From the NCBI RefSeq assembly GCF_018613535.1, contig NZ_JAGGQB010000005.1, positions 1 to 64,000 on the forward strand: a DNA stretch of 64,000 nt. The letters are read 5' to 3'. Positions 27,617 to 37,413 of this stretch are shown piece after piece. The first letter of the stretch is position 1. Every line of letters starts with the position of its first letter. The position numbers were made by a program, and so were the translations under genes. Source of the stretch: Bacillus sp. ISL-51 (GTDB lineage: Bacteria > Bacillota > Bacilli > Bacillales > Bacillaceae). A model generated the notes under the pieces. That model searched no databases. It was not told the origin of the DNA and saw only the letters and a list, made by a program, of their open reading frames with translations.

Positions 27617-28866
27617 AAAGATTCCTTTTTTTCTTTTTGTTCTGAGGAAACATTAAACACCGCTAAAAATACCGAGAGGATGCCGCAAAAAGCGGACAAA
27701 ATAAAGATCAGCCAGCTCGCATTTGACATCAATGCAGCAAATATCGGCGGTCCCGCCGCTACTCCGATAAACCGCATGCTGTTATAAAATGAGGTAATGG
27801 TGCCGGACTCCTCGTTCTCCACGCCTTCTGTGATGACGGCGTCTAAAGCCGGCAAAGCCATGCCGATGCCAATTCCGCTGACACACAGAAAAATAAATAG
27901 AAAATAAAAACTGTGATTCCACCATAAACCGATAAACGACAGCGTCACAGCGCTCATTCCCGCAACAACGCAAAACTTCATCCTGCCTTGTTTTTTGCCG
28001 ATTTTTCTTCCTGCAATATATGAACTGACCGAAAGAAACAAAAGCGGGATTGCCAACAGGCCGCCTTTAGCCACGCCGTCAATTTCGTATTTTTTCTCAA
28101 GCGTTTCTGATAAATAAAAAAGAACGCCGAAAAGTAAAAACATGATTACACAGCCGATGATAAATACTGTGATAAGCCAGCGCCCATCCCGTTTAAAAAT
28201 GCCGCCCACTTTTTTCACAAATTCAGAAATAGAGTGTGCTTCGTTTTGCTTTTTGGGCTTTTCCACTAAAAATAAGACGAGAAAAAAGCTGATGAGTGAA
28301 AAAAACGGGATAAACCAAAACGGCATAAACCAATACCAAGATGCCAGTAACGATCCGAGAATCGGACTTAAAACTTTCCCGGCAGTGTTAGAGGTTTCAA
28401 TATCGCCGAGCCCTGCCGTAACTTGTTCATCATCCCCCTTAAACAAATCCCCGATAAACGGCATGACAACCGGCGCAGCCCCTGCTGACCCAATGCCTTG
28501 CAGCACCCGCCCGGCCAAAATAATCGGATAGGGATTCTTAAAGGCGGTCGAGGCAAATGCAGCAAGCGCTCCGCCCGCCCCTGCTATCAGCAGACAGGGC
28601 AAAAGGATCTTTTTTCTTCCGAATTTATCCGACAAATATCCCGCAATCGGAATACAAATAATCGCCACTATCGAGTAGACCGTTATAATTAACGACACTT
28701 GAAAGGACGAGATGGACAGCTTCTTTTCAATCATCGGAAGCACGGGAATCAGCATTGAATTCCCAAGTGTCATAACGAGCGGTACAGAAGATAAAGCAAT
28801 AATATTTTTCGTTCCATTTTTGTTACTCAACATATTCACCCATTCACTGTACTTGGTTGTTTCCAT
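27604..28866 (-). CDS. ymfD: MFS exporter YmfD (bacillibactin exporter type)
   Basis: A 12-helix major facilitator of the drug:H+ antiporter group. It has the loop 2-3 signature GYLSDKFGRKKILLP and the motif-C-like GIGSAGAAPVVMPFIG. Close similarity to B. subtilis YmfD, reported to export the siderophore bacillibactin, suggests the same role. The open frame extends 15 codons further, but METTKYSEW from ATG 28866 gives the expected 420 residues; the ribosome site (CAAGGCACAATGAA) is modest. It follows the GntR gene ymfC but has a separate terminator between. No Fur box was noticed upstream. Confidence 0.9.
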   Translation of the reverse strand: METTKYSEWVNMLSNKNGTKNIIALSSVPLVMTLGNSMLIPVLPMIEKKLSISSFQVSLIITVYSIVAIICIPIAGYLSDKFGRKKILLPCLLIAGAGGALAAFASTAFKNPYPIILAGRVLQGIGSAGAAPVVMPFIGDLFKGDDEQVTAGLGDIETSNTAGKVLSPILGSLLASWYWFMPFWFIPFFSLISFFLVLFLVEKPKKQNEAHSISEFVKKVGGIFKRDGRWLITVFIIGCVIMFLLFGVLFYLSETLEKKYEIDGVAKGGLLAIPLLFLSVSSYIAGRKIGKKQGRMKFCVVAGMSAVTLSFIGLWWNHSFYFLFIFLCVSGIGIGMALPALDAVITEGVENEESGTITSFYNSMRFIGVAAGPPIFAALMSNASWLIFILSAFCGILSVFLAVFNVSSEQKEKKESLKTV

Positions 28867-28919
28867 TTCATTGTGCCTTGTTTCAAACCAAAGTATGTAC
28901 AAACAGGACAAATAAAAAA

Positions 28920-28941
28920 ACAGACACGTGTAAGTGTCTGT
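28920..28941 (-). terminator. ymfC terminator
   Basis: ACAGACAC pairs with GTGTCTGT, 6-base loop, followed by seven T on the minus strand, directly behind the ymfC stop. Confidence 0.88.
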
Positions 28942-28942
28942 C

Positions 28943-29668
28943 TTAAAAACGTTTTCTTAATACATGGAAGCTGAATTTGTCAGCACGAAAATAATTTAAA
29001 GAATACAGCACAGGCTGATCATGCTGATTGAAGTGCGTTTGTTTTAACAACAAAAGCGCGGTCTCCGGTTCGCATTCCAAAACAGGCGAAATCTCATCAT
29101 GATATCCGATCGGTTCGATATCAGCGACAGCATAGCTGATCACAGACCCGGAATTTTTTTCAATCAGGTCGAAAATGGACTCTTGCTCATGGCAGAAAGA
29201 ACTTGGCAGAATATCCATCGGAATCGTATCTAAACAATAAACGACAGGCGTTCCGCTGGCCGTTCTGACGCGTTCCAAATAAAAAAGCTCCTGGTCACGC
29301 TGCAGCTGGAATCTTGACATATCTTCATCAGACGGCGCAATGACTTGGGACGACAAAAAAATCGTTCCAGGCACCATATTCGCTTGTTTGATCATTTTGG
29401 TCACGCTGTTGAGCTGTTCAATACCTGAAAGAAACAGCGGTTTTGTATGGACAAAAGTGCCCACACCGTGCCGTCTGATAATCACATGCTCCTCTTCAAG
29501 GATACGTAAAGCTTCACGCAGAGTTGCCCGGCTGACACCCATTGATTTTGAAAGCTCAAATTCAGAAGGAAGCTTTTCTTTTTCGGTGTAAACTCCGTTT
29601 TTAATATCCTCTTTGATTCGCTCAATCACTTTTAAATACAAGTGACGATTGTCAGCTTTTGTAGACAT
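28943..29668 (-). CDS. ymfC: GntR-family (HutC-type) transcription regulator YmfC
   Basis: A 241-residue repressor-type protein. It has an N-terminal winged helix (about 8-75; [52 protein letters not shown]) and a C-terminal UbiC-like effector domain (about 95-240; [36 protein letters not shown]). The effector is unknown. It lies directly upstream of the ymfD exporter, which it may control, or it may regulate itself: a GACAA...TTGTC inverted repeat near its own promoter region (about 29718-29740) is a possible operator. Confidence 0.93.
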   Translation of the reverse strand: MSTKADNRHLYLKVIERIKEDIKNGVYTEKEKLPSEFELSKSMGVSRATLREALRILEEEHVIIRRHGVGTFVHTKPLFLSGIEQLNSVTKMIKQANMVPGTIFLSSQVIAPSDEDMSRFQLQRDQELFYLERVRTASGTPVVYCLDTIPMDILPSSFCHEQESIFDLIEKNSGSVISYAVADIEPIGYHDEISPVLECEPETALLLLKQTHFNQHDQPVLYSLNYFRADKFSFHVLRKRF

Positions 29669-29800
29669 GTTTCCCCTCCGTAAACCACTTTCGATAAATT
29701 ATTGAACAATTGGGACAACTATATCATGTTTTGTCAAAAAAATAAATAGGGATGCGCTGGTTGACATAAGTTTGTTATGAGTAACACGCATACATGGGAA

Positions 29801-29826
29801 AGCTCTCTTCATTTAAGAAGAGAGCT
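29801..29826 (-). terminator. spoIIIE terminator
   Basis: AGCTCTCTT/AAGAGAGCT stem with 8-base loop overlapping the spoIIIE stop. The following minus-strand sequence (TTCCC) is a weak U-run, so termination may be partial. Confidence 0.6.
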
Positions 29827-32176
29827 CATCATATTGTTCCTTTGATAATAATACTTCCCTCGGTTTGCTTCCTTCATACGGTCCAACGACTCCGCGTTCT
29901 TCCATCGCGTCAATTAATCGTGCCGCTCTCGTGTATCCGATTCTGAACCGTCTTTGAAGCATGGAGACAGATGCCGTCTGCATGCCGATTATTAAATCGA
30001 CAGCTTCATCATACAGGTCGTCTGTTACTTCACTGTGTGTTTCAGGCATTTCTTCCGGAATCATTTCTTCTTGATACTGTGCCTTTTGCTGAGTAATGAC
30101 ATGCTCAACGACATGCTCAACCTCTTCATCCGATAAGAACGCACCCTGCACCCGCACCGGTTTATTGGCGCCCACAGGCAGAAACAGCATATCTCCGCGG
30201 CCTAAAAGCTTCTCCGCGCCGCCCATGTCCAAAATCGTCCGGGAATCTGTTTGGGAAGAGACGCTGAAAGCGATTCTTGACGGGATATTCGCTTTAATGA
30301 CCCCTGTAATGACGTCCACTGAAGGCCGCTGTGTCGCGATAATCAAATGGATTCCGGCGGCTCTTGCCATCTGTGAGAGCCTCGTAATAGAATCTTCCAC
30401 ATCCGACGAAGCAACCATCATCAGATCGGCAAGCTCGTCAACAATGACGACGATGTAAGGCAGTTCAGGCTGCCTGACTTCTTCTTCGGCATTCGACCGC
30501 TTGATATAATCATTGTAGCCTTCTATATTTCTCGTTCCCGTGTGGGAAAATAGCTCATAGCGCCGCTCCATCTCATTGACGACCTTTTTCAAAGCCTGTG
30601 ACGCTTTCTTCGGGTCTGTTACGACCGGAGCGAGGAGATGCGGAATGCCGTTATACACATTCAGTTCAACCATTTTCGGGTCAATCATCATCATTTTTAC
30701 TTCATGAGGCTTTGCCCTCATAAGAATGCTCGTAATAATACCGTTAACACAAACGCTTTTTCCGCTTCCCGTTGCTCCGGCTACGAGTAAGTGGGGCATT
30801 TTGTTTAATTCCGCAAGCACCGCTTCGCCGGAAATATTCCGGCCCAAGCCGATTAACAGCTTCGCATCCGGCCTGTCGTTCAGCTTGGATTCCAGCACTT
30901 CTTTTAACGAAACCATCGCCACTTCAGCATTCGGCACCTCGATGCCGATGGCCGATTTTCCCGGGATCGGCGCTTCTATCCGGATATCTTTTGCTGCAAG
31001 CGCAAGAGCAAGATCATCGCTCAAATTGACGATTTTACTGACCTTGACGCCTACATCAGGATATACTTCGTATTTTGTCACGGCAGGGCCGAGATGGACC
31101 TGTGTCACTTTTGCCTTCACACCGAAGCTTTGAAACGTCCGTTCCAGCTTTCTTGCATTCTCGTAAATGTTTTTCTTGTCAGTTTGCTGCCCTGAATGCT
31201 TAGGCTCCGCCAATATGTCGAGTGAAGGCATCTGATAGTCTTTATTTTCAAGCTCTGTAAAGGTCATCGGCGGAGCCGCGGCCGTTTCCTCAGATTCTTG
31301 AACGGTTGTCTGCTCCTCTTTTGCCCCTTGGGCCGGCATCTGGGCTTTTTCCAAAATCACCGGCTGTTCTGCCTGCTCCTCGCGGTCTGAAAAGCTTGAG
31401 ATAATCGGCTCTGAATGGATAATGGGCGAAATGATTTCTTCGTCCTCTTCCTCCGGTTCAGGCTCTTCTTTTTTCTTTTGCACACGCTTTTGTTTTTTTC
31501 CAGATTTTGTTTTCGCTTTCGAAGAAGACATATTTGTTTTGAACGTTTTCATATCTTCAATAAATGCCAGCCATTGGCCTTTTATAAATCTGCCGATAGG
31601 GCTTGTCCACTTTATGAGCGTTTCTTGAAGAGAACGTCCCGTAACCAGTACCAATCCCATCAGAATCAGCACAAACGCCATAATTTGAGAACCTGTTGAC
31701 GCAAATAAAAAATGGGACGCGGCAAACAGAACCGCACCGATCATGCCTCCGCCCAAATCAGGCGAAGCCGACTGCTGATTCATATCAATCATAAACAGCT
31801 CCCACGTATTACTGATGACGCTCGCTGACTGAATGGATCCGTGATGAGACAGATTTTTAAAAAGCTGAACGTGAGACAAAAGCAAAAGACTTGCGATAAT
31901 ACAATACAATCCGGCTTTTCTTCTCGTTAAAAGACTTGGGCTCTTCTTTTTCCAAAATAACGAAATTCCTAAAAGGAATAACGCCAGCAAACATAAAATA
32001 AACCACTCTCCCGCAAAAAAACGGAACAAATACACAAAGGTCTGTCCGACAACGCCGAGCTGCAAAACGGCTATAATCGAGATCGCAACACAGAGTAATC
32101 CGCATAGTTCGTATTTTATGTTGAGCTTGCTCTCTTGTTTCTTTTTTGATTTCCGTTTTTTCTTGGCCATACTCAT
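29813..32176 (-). CDS. spoIIIE: DNA translocase SpoIIIE
   Basis: The FtsK/SpoIIIE pump that moves the chromosome into the forespore and clears DNA from the septum. Four N-terminal membrane helices (about 20-185) anchor it, an acidic/Glu-Pro linker follows (about 220-320), then the RecA-like motor with [13 protein letters not shown]alker A and [12 protein letters not shown]alker B, and the C-terminal gamma winged helix ([21 protein letters not shown]) that reads SRS sequences. GTG, ATG and a later ATG crowd the ribosome site AAGGTG; ATG 32176 is used, and 32170 is possible. Length is as in B. subtilis. Confidence 0.97.
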   Translation of the reverse strand: MSMAKKKRKSKKKQESKLNIKYELCGLLCVAISIIAVLQLGVVGQTFVYLFRFFAGEWFILCLLALFLLGISLFWKKKSPSLLTRRKAGLYCIIASLLLLSHVQLFKNLSHHGSIQSASVISNTWELFMIDMNQQSASPDLGGGMIGAVLFAASHFLFASTGSQIMAFVLILMGLVLVTGRSLQETLIKWTSPIGRFIKGQWLAFIEDMKTFKTNMSSSKAKTKSGKKQKRVQKKKEEPEPEEEDEEIISPIIHSEPIISSFSDREEQAEQPVILEKAQMPAQGAKEEQTTVQESEETAAAPPMTFTELENKDYQMPSLDILAEPKHSGQQTDKKNIYENARKLERTFQSFGVKAKVTQVHLGPAVTKYEVYPDVGVKVSKIVNLSDDLALALAAKDIRIEAPIPGKSAIGIEVPNAEVAMVSLKEVLESKLNDRPDAKLLIGLGRNISGEAVLAELNKMPHLLVAGATGSGKSVCVNGIITSILMRAKPHEVKMMMIDPKMVELNVYNGIPHLLAPVVTDPKKASQALKKVVNEMERRYELFSHTGTRNIEGYNDYIKRSNAEEEVRQPELPYIVVIVDELADLMMVASSDVEDSITRLSQMARAAGIHLIIATQRPSVDVITGVIKANIPSRIAFSVSSQTDSRTILDMGGAEKLLGRGDMLFLPVGANKPVRVQGAFLSDEEVEHVVEHVITQQKAQYQEEMIPEEMPETHSEVTDDLYDEAVDLIIGMQTASVSMLQRRFRIGYTRAARLIDAMEERGVVGPYEGSKPREVLLSKEQYDELSS

Positions 32177-32222
32177 CACCTTACTGCGTTAAAAAATGTA
32201 AAATCATACATCATGAAGAAAA

Positions 32223-32241
32223 GCAGCCTTCTTTCGGCTGC
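32223..32241 (-). terminator. ylzJ terminator
   Basis: GCAGCC/GGCTGC stem, 7-base loop, followed on the minus strand by TTTTCTTC. T-rich DNA on the other side allows plus-strand action too. Confidence 0.75.
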
Positions 32242-32263
32242 ATTTTTCTGTAGGATTCCCCTA

Positions 32264-32512
32264 TTATAGCATATTTTGCCCCTGAGAAGCGGACTGAATG
32301 CCGGTTAGATTCAACTTAAGTTTTTGTCCGGGGGCAATGTGGGGATTGAGAAAATCCATCGGGTTCGTACTTAAAATTTGCACGACTTCCGCTTCATTTC
32401 CCTTCATTTCAACGAGCAGAGGCACACCTGCGTAATCAACCTGTTCATGCACGCTTTGCTCCTGCTCACTTTGATAGACGACTTCTTGGGGCATGACGGT
32501 GTAAAGAATCAT
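32264..32512 (-). CDS. ylzJ: conserved small protein YlzJ
   Basis: An 82-residue protein of the YlzJ family ([14 protein letters not shown], then [15 protein letters not shown]), found next to tepA across Bacillus. It has no membrane segment or catalytic motif. Its start overlaps the tepA stop by four bases, so translation is coupled. Function unknown; the constant linkage suggests work with TepA. Confidence 0.88.
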   Translation of the reverse strand: MILYTVMPQEVVYQSEQEQSVHEQVDYAGVPLLVEMKGNEAEVVQILSTNPMDFLNPHIAPGQKLKLNLTGIQSASQGQNML

Positions 32513-33246
32513 TGGATTATCCTTCCTTCCTCGCCCTTTCGTTCCTCAATAAGCTGGTTCAGCTTTTTAATCGCCTGGCCGACTCCGCCGACGTCATCAA
32601 TTAAACCGTAATCAGCCGCGTCTTTTCCGACTACATTCGTTCCGATGTCCCGAGTTAAATTTCCTTTTGAAAACATGAGTTCTTTGAATTTTTCTTCAGA
32701 AATATTAGAGTGGTTCGTAACAAAGTTCACGACCCGCTCCTGCATTTTATCCAAGTATTCAAACGTTTGCGGGACGCCGATTACAAGCCCCGTAAGACGA
32801 ACCGGGTGAATGGTCATGGTCGCGGTTTCGGCTATAAAGCTGTGATCACATGACACGGCAATCGGAACGCCTATGGAGTGACCGCCTCCAAGCACGATCG
32901 AAACAGTCGGTTTTGATAATGACGCCAGCATTTCGGCAATCGCAAGCCCCGCCTCCACGTCACCGCCGACAGTGTTTAATATGATCAGAAGGCCTTCAAT
33001 TTTCGGATTTTGCTCGATGGCCACGATTTGCGGGATAACATGTTCATATTTGGTTGTTTTGTTTTGCGGCGGGAGCTGTACATGCCCCTCAATTTGCCCG
33101 ATGATTGTCAGGCAATGAATATTGGTATCTTGAGGCATTTGCGGAAGAGATGTTTCTCCCAGCTGCTGAATTTTGCTCATGATACTGTCTTTCGCATCTG
33201 TTTTTTCGGGCTGCTGTTCTTCGTTGTTTTCCATACGATGATCCAT
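32509..33246 (-). CDS. tepA: ClpP-like protease TepA
   Basis: A 245-residue ClpP/crotonase-fold serine protease family member. [13 protein letters not shown] holds the candidate nucleophile serine, TIHPVRLTG the histidine region, and [19 protein letters not shown] the oxyanion/strand segment. B. subtilis TepA has been linked to breakdown of small acid-soluble spore proteins on germination; the older name refers to a proposed protein-export role. A Glu/Lys-rich head of about 30 residues precedes the fold. GAAAGGGTGAAAG precedes the ATG. It is first in an operon with ylzJ. Confidence 0.93.
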   Translation of the reverse strand: MDHRMENNEEQQPEKTDAKDSIMSKIQQLGETSLPQMPQDTNIHCLTIIGQIEGHVQLPPQNKTTKYEHVIPQIVAIEQNPKIEGLLIILNTVGGDVEAGLAIAEMLASLSKPTVSIVLGGGHSIGVPIAVSCDHSFIAETATMTIHPVRLTGLVIGVPQTFEYLDKMQERVVNFVTNHSNISEEKFKELMFSKGNLTRDIGTNVVGKDAADYGLIDDVGGVGQAIKKLNQLIEERKGEEGRIIQ

Positions 33247-33320
33247 TTTACTTTCACCCTTTCCGAATGTCTCTTTGTATTATGAACAAAGAATCGGGTT
33301 TCCATCCGGGGAGAACAAAA

Positions 33321-33358
33321 AACAAAGCCGGAGCTTTTTCGGCCGCTCCGGCTTTGTT
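33321..33358 (-). terminator. rnjB terminator
   Basis: A perfect 14-bp GC-rich stem (AACAAAGCCGGAGC with its complement), 10-base loop, then TTTTTTGTTC on the minus strand, right behind the rnjB stop codon. Confidence 0.93.
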
Positions 33359-33362
33359 TACA

Positions 33363-35030
33363 TTATACTTCCATAATGATCGGGATGATCATCGGCTTGC
33401 GTTTTGTTTTTTCATAAAGGAATTGGTTTAACGCGTCGCGCATCGCCTGTTTCAATGTTGACCATTCTACGGCGGACGTTTCCGTCGCTTCCGTCACGAT
33501 AGAGCGGACGAGCTCAGTTGCTTGTACAATCAGCCCTTCTGACTCTCTGACATAAACGAAACCGCGTGTAATAATTTCCGGACCTGATACAAGGTGTTTT
33601 TTCTGCTTATCGAGCGTAATCACGACAATCAGAATACCGTCTTGTGACAATAAGCGGCGGTCTCTTAACACGATATTGCCGATGTCACCGACACCGAGAC
33701 CGTCAATCAGGACGTTTCCGTAAGATACTTTATCACCGATTTTCACATTCTGGCCGCGGAATTCGACGACGTCGCCTTTTTCGATTAAGAAAATATCACT
33801 GCGTTTCATGCCGATTTCTTCAGCGATTTTTGAATGTGCTTTTTGCATTCTGAATTCGCCGTTGACCGGAATCAAATATTTCGGTTTTAGCAAATTAAGC
33901 ATCAGCTTCAATTCTTCCTGAGAGCCGTGGCCTGACACATGCACGCGTTTTTGAGCGAAAATAACTTGAGCGCCGGCGCGCACGAGAAGGTTGACGGTTT
34001 TAGAATAAATCAGTTCATGCCCCGGAATCGGCGTTGACGCAATGACAACGGTGTCCCCTTCTTCGATGTTGAGCTGCTTGTGCGCTTGTTTCGCCATTCT
34101 CGTCAGAGCGGCTAACGGCTCACCGTGGCTTCCTGCCGTAACAATCGCCACTTCGCGTTTCGGATATTTTTTCACATCTTGAACCGGAATGAACAATTCT
34201 TCATCGGCTTCGATATAGCCGAGCTTGCGCGCAAGCTGAAGCACGTTTTGCAGGTTCTTTCCGGCTATGGCGAGTTTTCGGCCGTTTTGGGCAGCAGCCT
34301 GAATGACTTGCTGAATGCGATTGATATTTGACGCAAATACGGCAACGATGACACGGTTTTCTGAATTGTACATGGCGTCAGAAATTTCTCCGCTTACATA
34401 CGCTTCAGATGGAGTATACCCCGGCCGCTCAGCGTTGGCGCTGTCTGAAAGCAAGGCAAGCACGCCGCTGTTTCCGATTTTTGCGATCTCGCCGATATCA
34501 CATGATTGGTGATAAGCAGGCGTCTGGTCAAATTTAAAGTCTCCCGTGCATACAATAGAGCCAAGTGATGTTTTGAAGCTGACTCCCACTGAATCCGGAA
34601 TGCTGTGGATCGTTTTAAAGAACGATACTTTTGTTGATTCGAATGTAATGACAGATTTTGAGTGAACTTCCCGTAAATCAGCTTTTCGATTGTGTCCGTA
34701 CTGCTTCAGTTTTTCTCTTAACAAAGCAAGCGTAAGTTTTGTTCCGTATACGGGAACTGACAGCTTGTTCAATAAATAAAAGACGCCTCCGATGTTTTCA
34801 TCGTGTCCGTGTGTCAGAAAGATGGCCTTCACGCGGTCAGCCCGTTCAACTAAATAAGAAATGTCCGGAATGACGACATCAATTCCGAGCATCTCATTTT
34901 CCGGATGCATCAGCCCTGCATCAACTACAAATATGTCTGAGTCGATTTCGATGACATATAGGTTCTTCCCAATTTCTCCGACACCGCCAAGGGCGATAAT
35001 TCTGACGTTTTCTGTATTTTTCTTTTTCAA
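33363..35030 (-). CDS. rnjB: ribonuclease J2
   Basis: A metallo-beta-lactamase/beta-CASP RNase of 555 residues that pairs with RNase J1. The metal motif at 74-79 reads HGHDEN rather than the HGHEDH of active J1, the known mark of J2 and the reason for its weak activity. The beta-CASP segment (about 210-370) includes SGHGSQEELKLML, and the C-terminal multimerisation domain ends MIIPIIMEV. TTG start nine bases after AGGAGG. A promoter with TATAAT lies upstream, and strong terminators flank it on both sides, so it is monocistronic. Confidence 0.97.
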   Translation of the reverse strand: MKKKNTENVRIIALGGVGEIGKNLYVIEIDSDIFVVDAGLMHPENEMLGIDVVIPDISYLVERADRVKAIFLTHGHDENIGGVFYLLNKLSVPVYGTKLTLALLREKLKQYGHNRKADLREVHSKSVITFESTKVSFFKTIHSIPDSVGVSFKTSLGSIVCTGDFKFDQTPAYHQSCDIGEIAKIGNSGVLALLSDSANAERPGYTPSEAYVSGEISDAMYNSENRVIVAVFASNINRIQQVIQAAAQNGRKLAIAGKNLQNVLQLARKLGYIEADEELFIPVQDVKKYPKREVAIVTAGSHGEPLAALTRMAKQAHKQLNIEEGDTVVIASTPIPGHELIYSKTVNLLVRAGAQVIFAQKRVHVSGHGSQEELKLMLNLLKPKYLIPVNGEFRMQKAHSKIAEEIGMKRSDIFLIEKGDVVEFRGQNVKIGDKVSYGNVLIDGLGVGDIGNIVLRDRRLLSQDGILIVVITLDKQKKHLVSGPEIITRGFVYVRESEGLIVQATELVRSIVTEATETSAVEWSTLKQAMRDALNQFLYEKTKRKPMIIPIIMEV

Positions 35031-35077
35031 AATCTATATCCTCCTAGTCTCATACCCGTCCATCATCACTTGTTTCT

Positions 35078-35107
35078 ATTATAACTGATATCAATTTTAG
35101 AAAACAA
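35078..35107 (-). promoter_or_regulatory. rnjB promoter
   Basis: Minus strand: TTGTTT, 18 bases, TATAAT, about 48 bases before the rnjB start. Confidence 0.6.
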
Positions 35108-35149
35108 GATGAAGCAGAGGGTTTAGGGAAAACCAATATGTAGACAAAA

Positions 35150-35182
35150 CGGTCAAACTCACGATAAAGATGAGAATGACCG
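35150..35182 (-). terminator. dapA terminator
   Basis: CGGTCA..CTC pairs with GAG..TGACCG with a small internal bulge, followed on the minus strand by TTTTGTC. Confidence 0.8.
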
Positions 35183-35208
35183 CTTATGTTCACTGTATGA
35201 ATTTTTTC

Positions 35209-36078
35209 TTACAGTTCGCTGATGGCGCTGCTCAGGCTCAGCCGCTCATCTTCATTCAGCGGGATAAGAGGAAGACGCACAGATCCGACATCAAGGCCCT
35301 TCAGCTGAAGCGCTGTTTTGACCGGAGCCGGATTAGGCGCTTTAAACAGCTCCTTCATAATCGGCAAAAGCTTCTGATGGATCAGCGCTGCGTTTGCCGT
35401 TTGCCCGTTTGTATAGTTTTTAATCATCTGCTGCATGTCAGGGCCGACGATATGGCTTGCCACTGACACGACCCCTCTTCCGCCGACCGCAAGAACAGGA
35501 AGCGTTAAACCGTCGTCACCGGAATAGACGTAGAAATCCTCCGGCGTTTCCGCAATAATTTTCGTAATGGCATCCAAATCGCCGCTCGCTTCTTTAATAG
35601 CGGAGATATTCGGAATCTCAGCCAGACGGATCGCTGTTTCCGGCGCAAGTGAAGCAACCGTTCTGCCCGGAACATTGTAAAGCATAACCGGCAGAGACGT
35701 TTCTTCCGCTATGGCTTTAAAATGGCGGTACATGCCTTCCTGTGAAGGTTTATTATAATAAGGCGTGACAAGCATGACGCAATCAACGCCGGCTTCTTCC
35801 GCTTTTTTTGTCAGTTTAATGGAGTCTTTCGTATTGTTGCTTCCCGTCCCCGCAATGACAGGAACACGTCCGTTCACTTCTTTGACAGTAAATTCAAAGA
35901 GTGCAATTTTTTCTTCTGTTGAAAGGGTCGGGGATTCTCCGGTTGTGCCCGCAACGACTAAAGAATCCGTGCCGTTTTTCAACAAATAGTCAATTAATGT
36001 AGACAGCTTTTGAAAATCTACATTCCCTTTATTGTCAAAGGGCGTAATCATCGCTGTAGATATATTTCCGACATTCAT
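35209..36078 (-). CDS. dapA: 4-hydroxy-tetrahydrodipicolinate synthase
   Basis: Condenses aspartate semialdehyde with pyruvate, the entry to lysine, diaminopimelate and dipicolinate. A TIM-barrel aldolase with GTTGESPTLS, VTPYYNKPSQEG, the tyrosine in YNVPGRT and the Schiff-base lysine in IKEASGD. GATGAGGTGAAAAAA sits before ATG 36078; the eight extra upstream codons of the open frame are not used. It is last in the asd-dapG-dapA group and followed by a terminator. Adjacent spoVF genes use the product for spore dipicolinic acid. Confidence 0.97.
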   Translation of the reverse strand: MNVGNISTAMITPFDNKGNVDFQKLSTLIDYLLKNGTDSLVVAGTTGESPTLSTEEKIALFEFTVKEVNGRVPVIAGTGSNNTKDSIKLTKKAEEAGVDCVMLVTPYYNKPSQEGMYRHFKAIAEETSLPVMLYNVPGRTVASLAPETAIRLAEIPNISAIKEASGDLDAITKIIAETPEDFYVYSGDDGLTLPVLAVGGRGVVSVASHIVGPDMQQMIKNYTNGQTANAALIHQKLLPIMKELFKAPNPAPVKTALQLKGLDVGSVRLPLIPLNEDERLSLSSAISEL

Positions 36079-36108
36079 TTTTTTCACCTCATCATGATTC
36101 AATCACAT

Positions 36109-37323
36109 TTACTTTGAAAGTTCAAACACTTCATGCAAAGCATTTACGGCCGTCACCATATCCTTTTCATGGACAAGAACCCAAATCGTAGTATGGCTGT
36201 CGGCAGATTGCAAAATAGGAATGCCTTTGTCAGAAAGCGCTGAGACGATTTTCGACGTGACTCCCGGCACACCCATAATACCGGCTCCGACCGCTGACAC
36301 TTTTGCACAGCTTTCCGTTACCGCAGGCTCATAGCCTAAATCGGCCAAAATGCTGCGCGCGGCATCCGTTTTATTGCCGGCCACGGTATAAACGATTTCG
36401 CTCGGCGTGATATTAAAGAAATCGACGCTGATTCCGGCATTGGCCATTGCTTTAAAGACTTCTGTCTGAACGTTATATTGCCCTAATTTAGCAGGGACCT
36501 TAAATTGCGTCACATCTTTTACATGGGCGATTCCGGTAATCAATCTTTCGAAAACATCGCTGCCGACGTTTGAAGAATGATGTGACGTCACCAATGTACC
36601 TTTGTCTTTTGAATATGTGGAGCGCACGCGAATCGGCACCTTTGCCTGCATAGCGATTTCCACTGCGCGCGGATGAATGACTTTCGCGCCTTGATAAGCC
36701 AGGTTGCAGATTTCCGTGTATGTGACATTCGGAAGCGGCTTAGCGTTCTCAACGATTCTCGGGTCGGCTGTCATAACGCCTTCCACGTCCGTAAAAATGT
36801 CAATAAAATCGGCATCGACCGCCGCGCCGAGCGCTGCTGCCGACGTATCGCTGCCTCCTCTTCCGATCGTCGTCGTGTCTCCTTTTTCAGTGGCTCCCTG
36901 AAAACCTGCGACAACTACAGCTTCATGATTGGCGAGCGCCGCGAACAGCCGCTCTGTTTTCATTTCAAGAATCTTGGCATCGGTATGCTGGGCATTTGTT
37001 AAAAAGCCGGCCTGGGCTCCTGTCAAAGCCGCGGCTTTTATCCCGTTTTCTTTAAGCATGCTTGTAAAAACAACAGAAGAGATCGTTTCCCCGCAAGACA
37101 GAAGCATATCCTGCTCTCTCGGAGAAATATCAGACTGGCTGCCGTAAAGAAGCCCGATAAGAGAATCTGTTGCATACGGGTCTCCTTTTCTGCCCATCGC
37201 CGACACGACAACGACGACTTTATATCCTTCACTGATGGCTTCTTTAATATGCGATAACGCGAGCTTGCGTCCTTTGTCATCCTTTACAGATGTTCCGCCG
37301 AATTTTTGAACAATGATCTTCAC
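36109..37323 (-). CDS. dapG: aspartokinase I (diaminopimelate-sensitive type)
   Basis: Phosphorylates aspartate at the head of the DAP/lysine/methionine/threonine pathway. The kinase motif VQKFGGTSV opens the protein, with TTIGRGGSDTSAAALG and DIFTDVEGVMTADPR in the catalytic domain, followed by two ACT domains (about 265-400) for feedback control. The open frame has an earlier GTG that overlaps the ribosome site TTGGAG; GTG 37323 at eight-base spacing gives MKIIVQKFGG, the expected 404 residues. It lies between asd and dapA. Confidence 0.97.
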   Translation of the reverse strand: MKIIVQKFGGTSVKDDKGRKLALSHIKEAISEGYKVVVVVSAMGRKGDPYATDSLIGLLYGSQSDISPREQDMLLSCGETISSVVFTSMLKENGIKAAALTGAQAGFLTNAQHTDAKILEMKTERLFAALANHEAVVVAGFQGATEKGDTTTIGRGGSDTSAAALGAAVDADFIDIFTDVEGVMTADPRIVENAKPLPNVTYTEICNLAYQGAKVIHPRAVEIAMQAKVPIRVRSTYSKDKGTLVTSHHSSNVGSDVFERLITGIAHVKDVTQFKVPAKLGQYNVQTEVFKAMANAGISVDFFNITPSEIVYTVAGNKTDAARSILADLGYEPAVTESCAKVSAVGAGIMGVPGVTSKIVSALSDKGIPILQSADSHTTIWVLVHEKDMVTAVNALHEVFELSK

Positions 37324-37350
37324 TATTTTCACTCCAAATTAGTCTGACGT

Positions 37351-37388
37351 AACAGAAGAGAGCAGGCAGAGCCTTACTCTCTTCTGTT
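37351..37388. other. perfect 12-bp inverted repeat between asd and dapG
   Basis: AACAGAAGAGAG and CTCTCTTCTGTT flank a 14-base loop between asd and dapG. No U-run follows on either strand, so it is not a standard terminator. It may be a processing or mRNA-stabilising hairpin that sets relative expression of the two genes. Confidence 0.6.
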
Positions 37389-37413
37389 CGCCTATTGAAA
37401 AATACGTTTCGTT

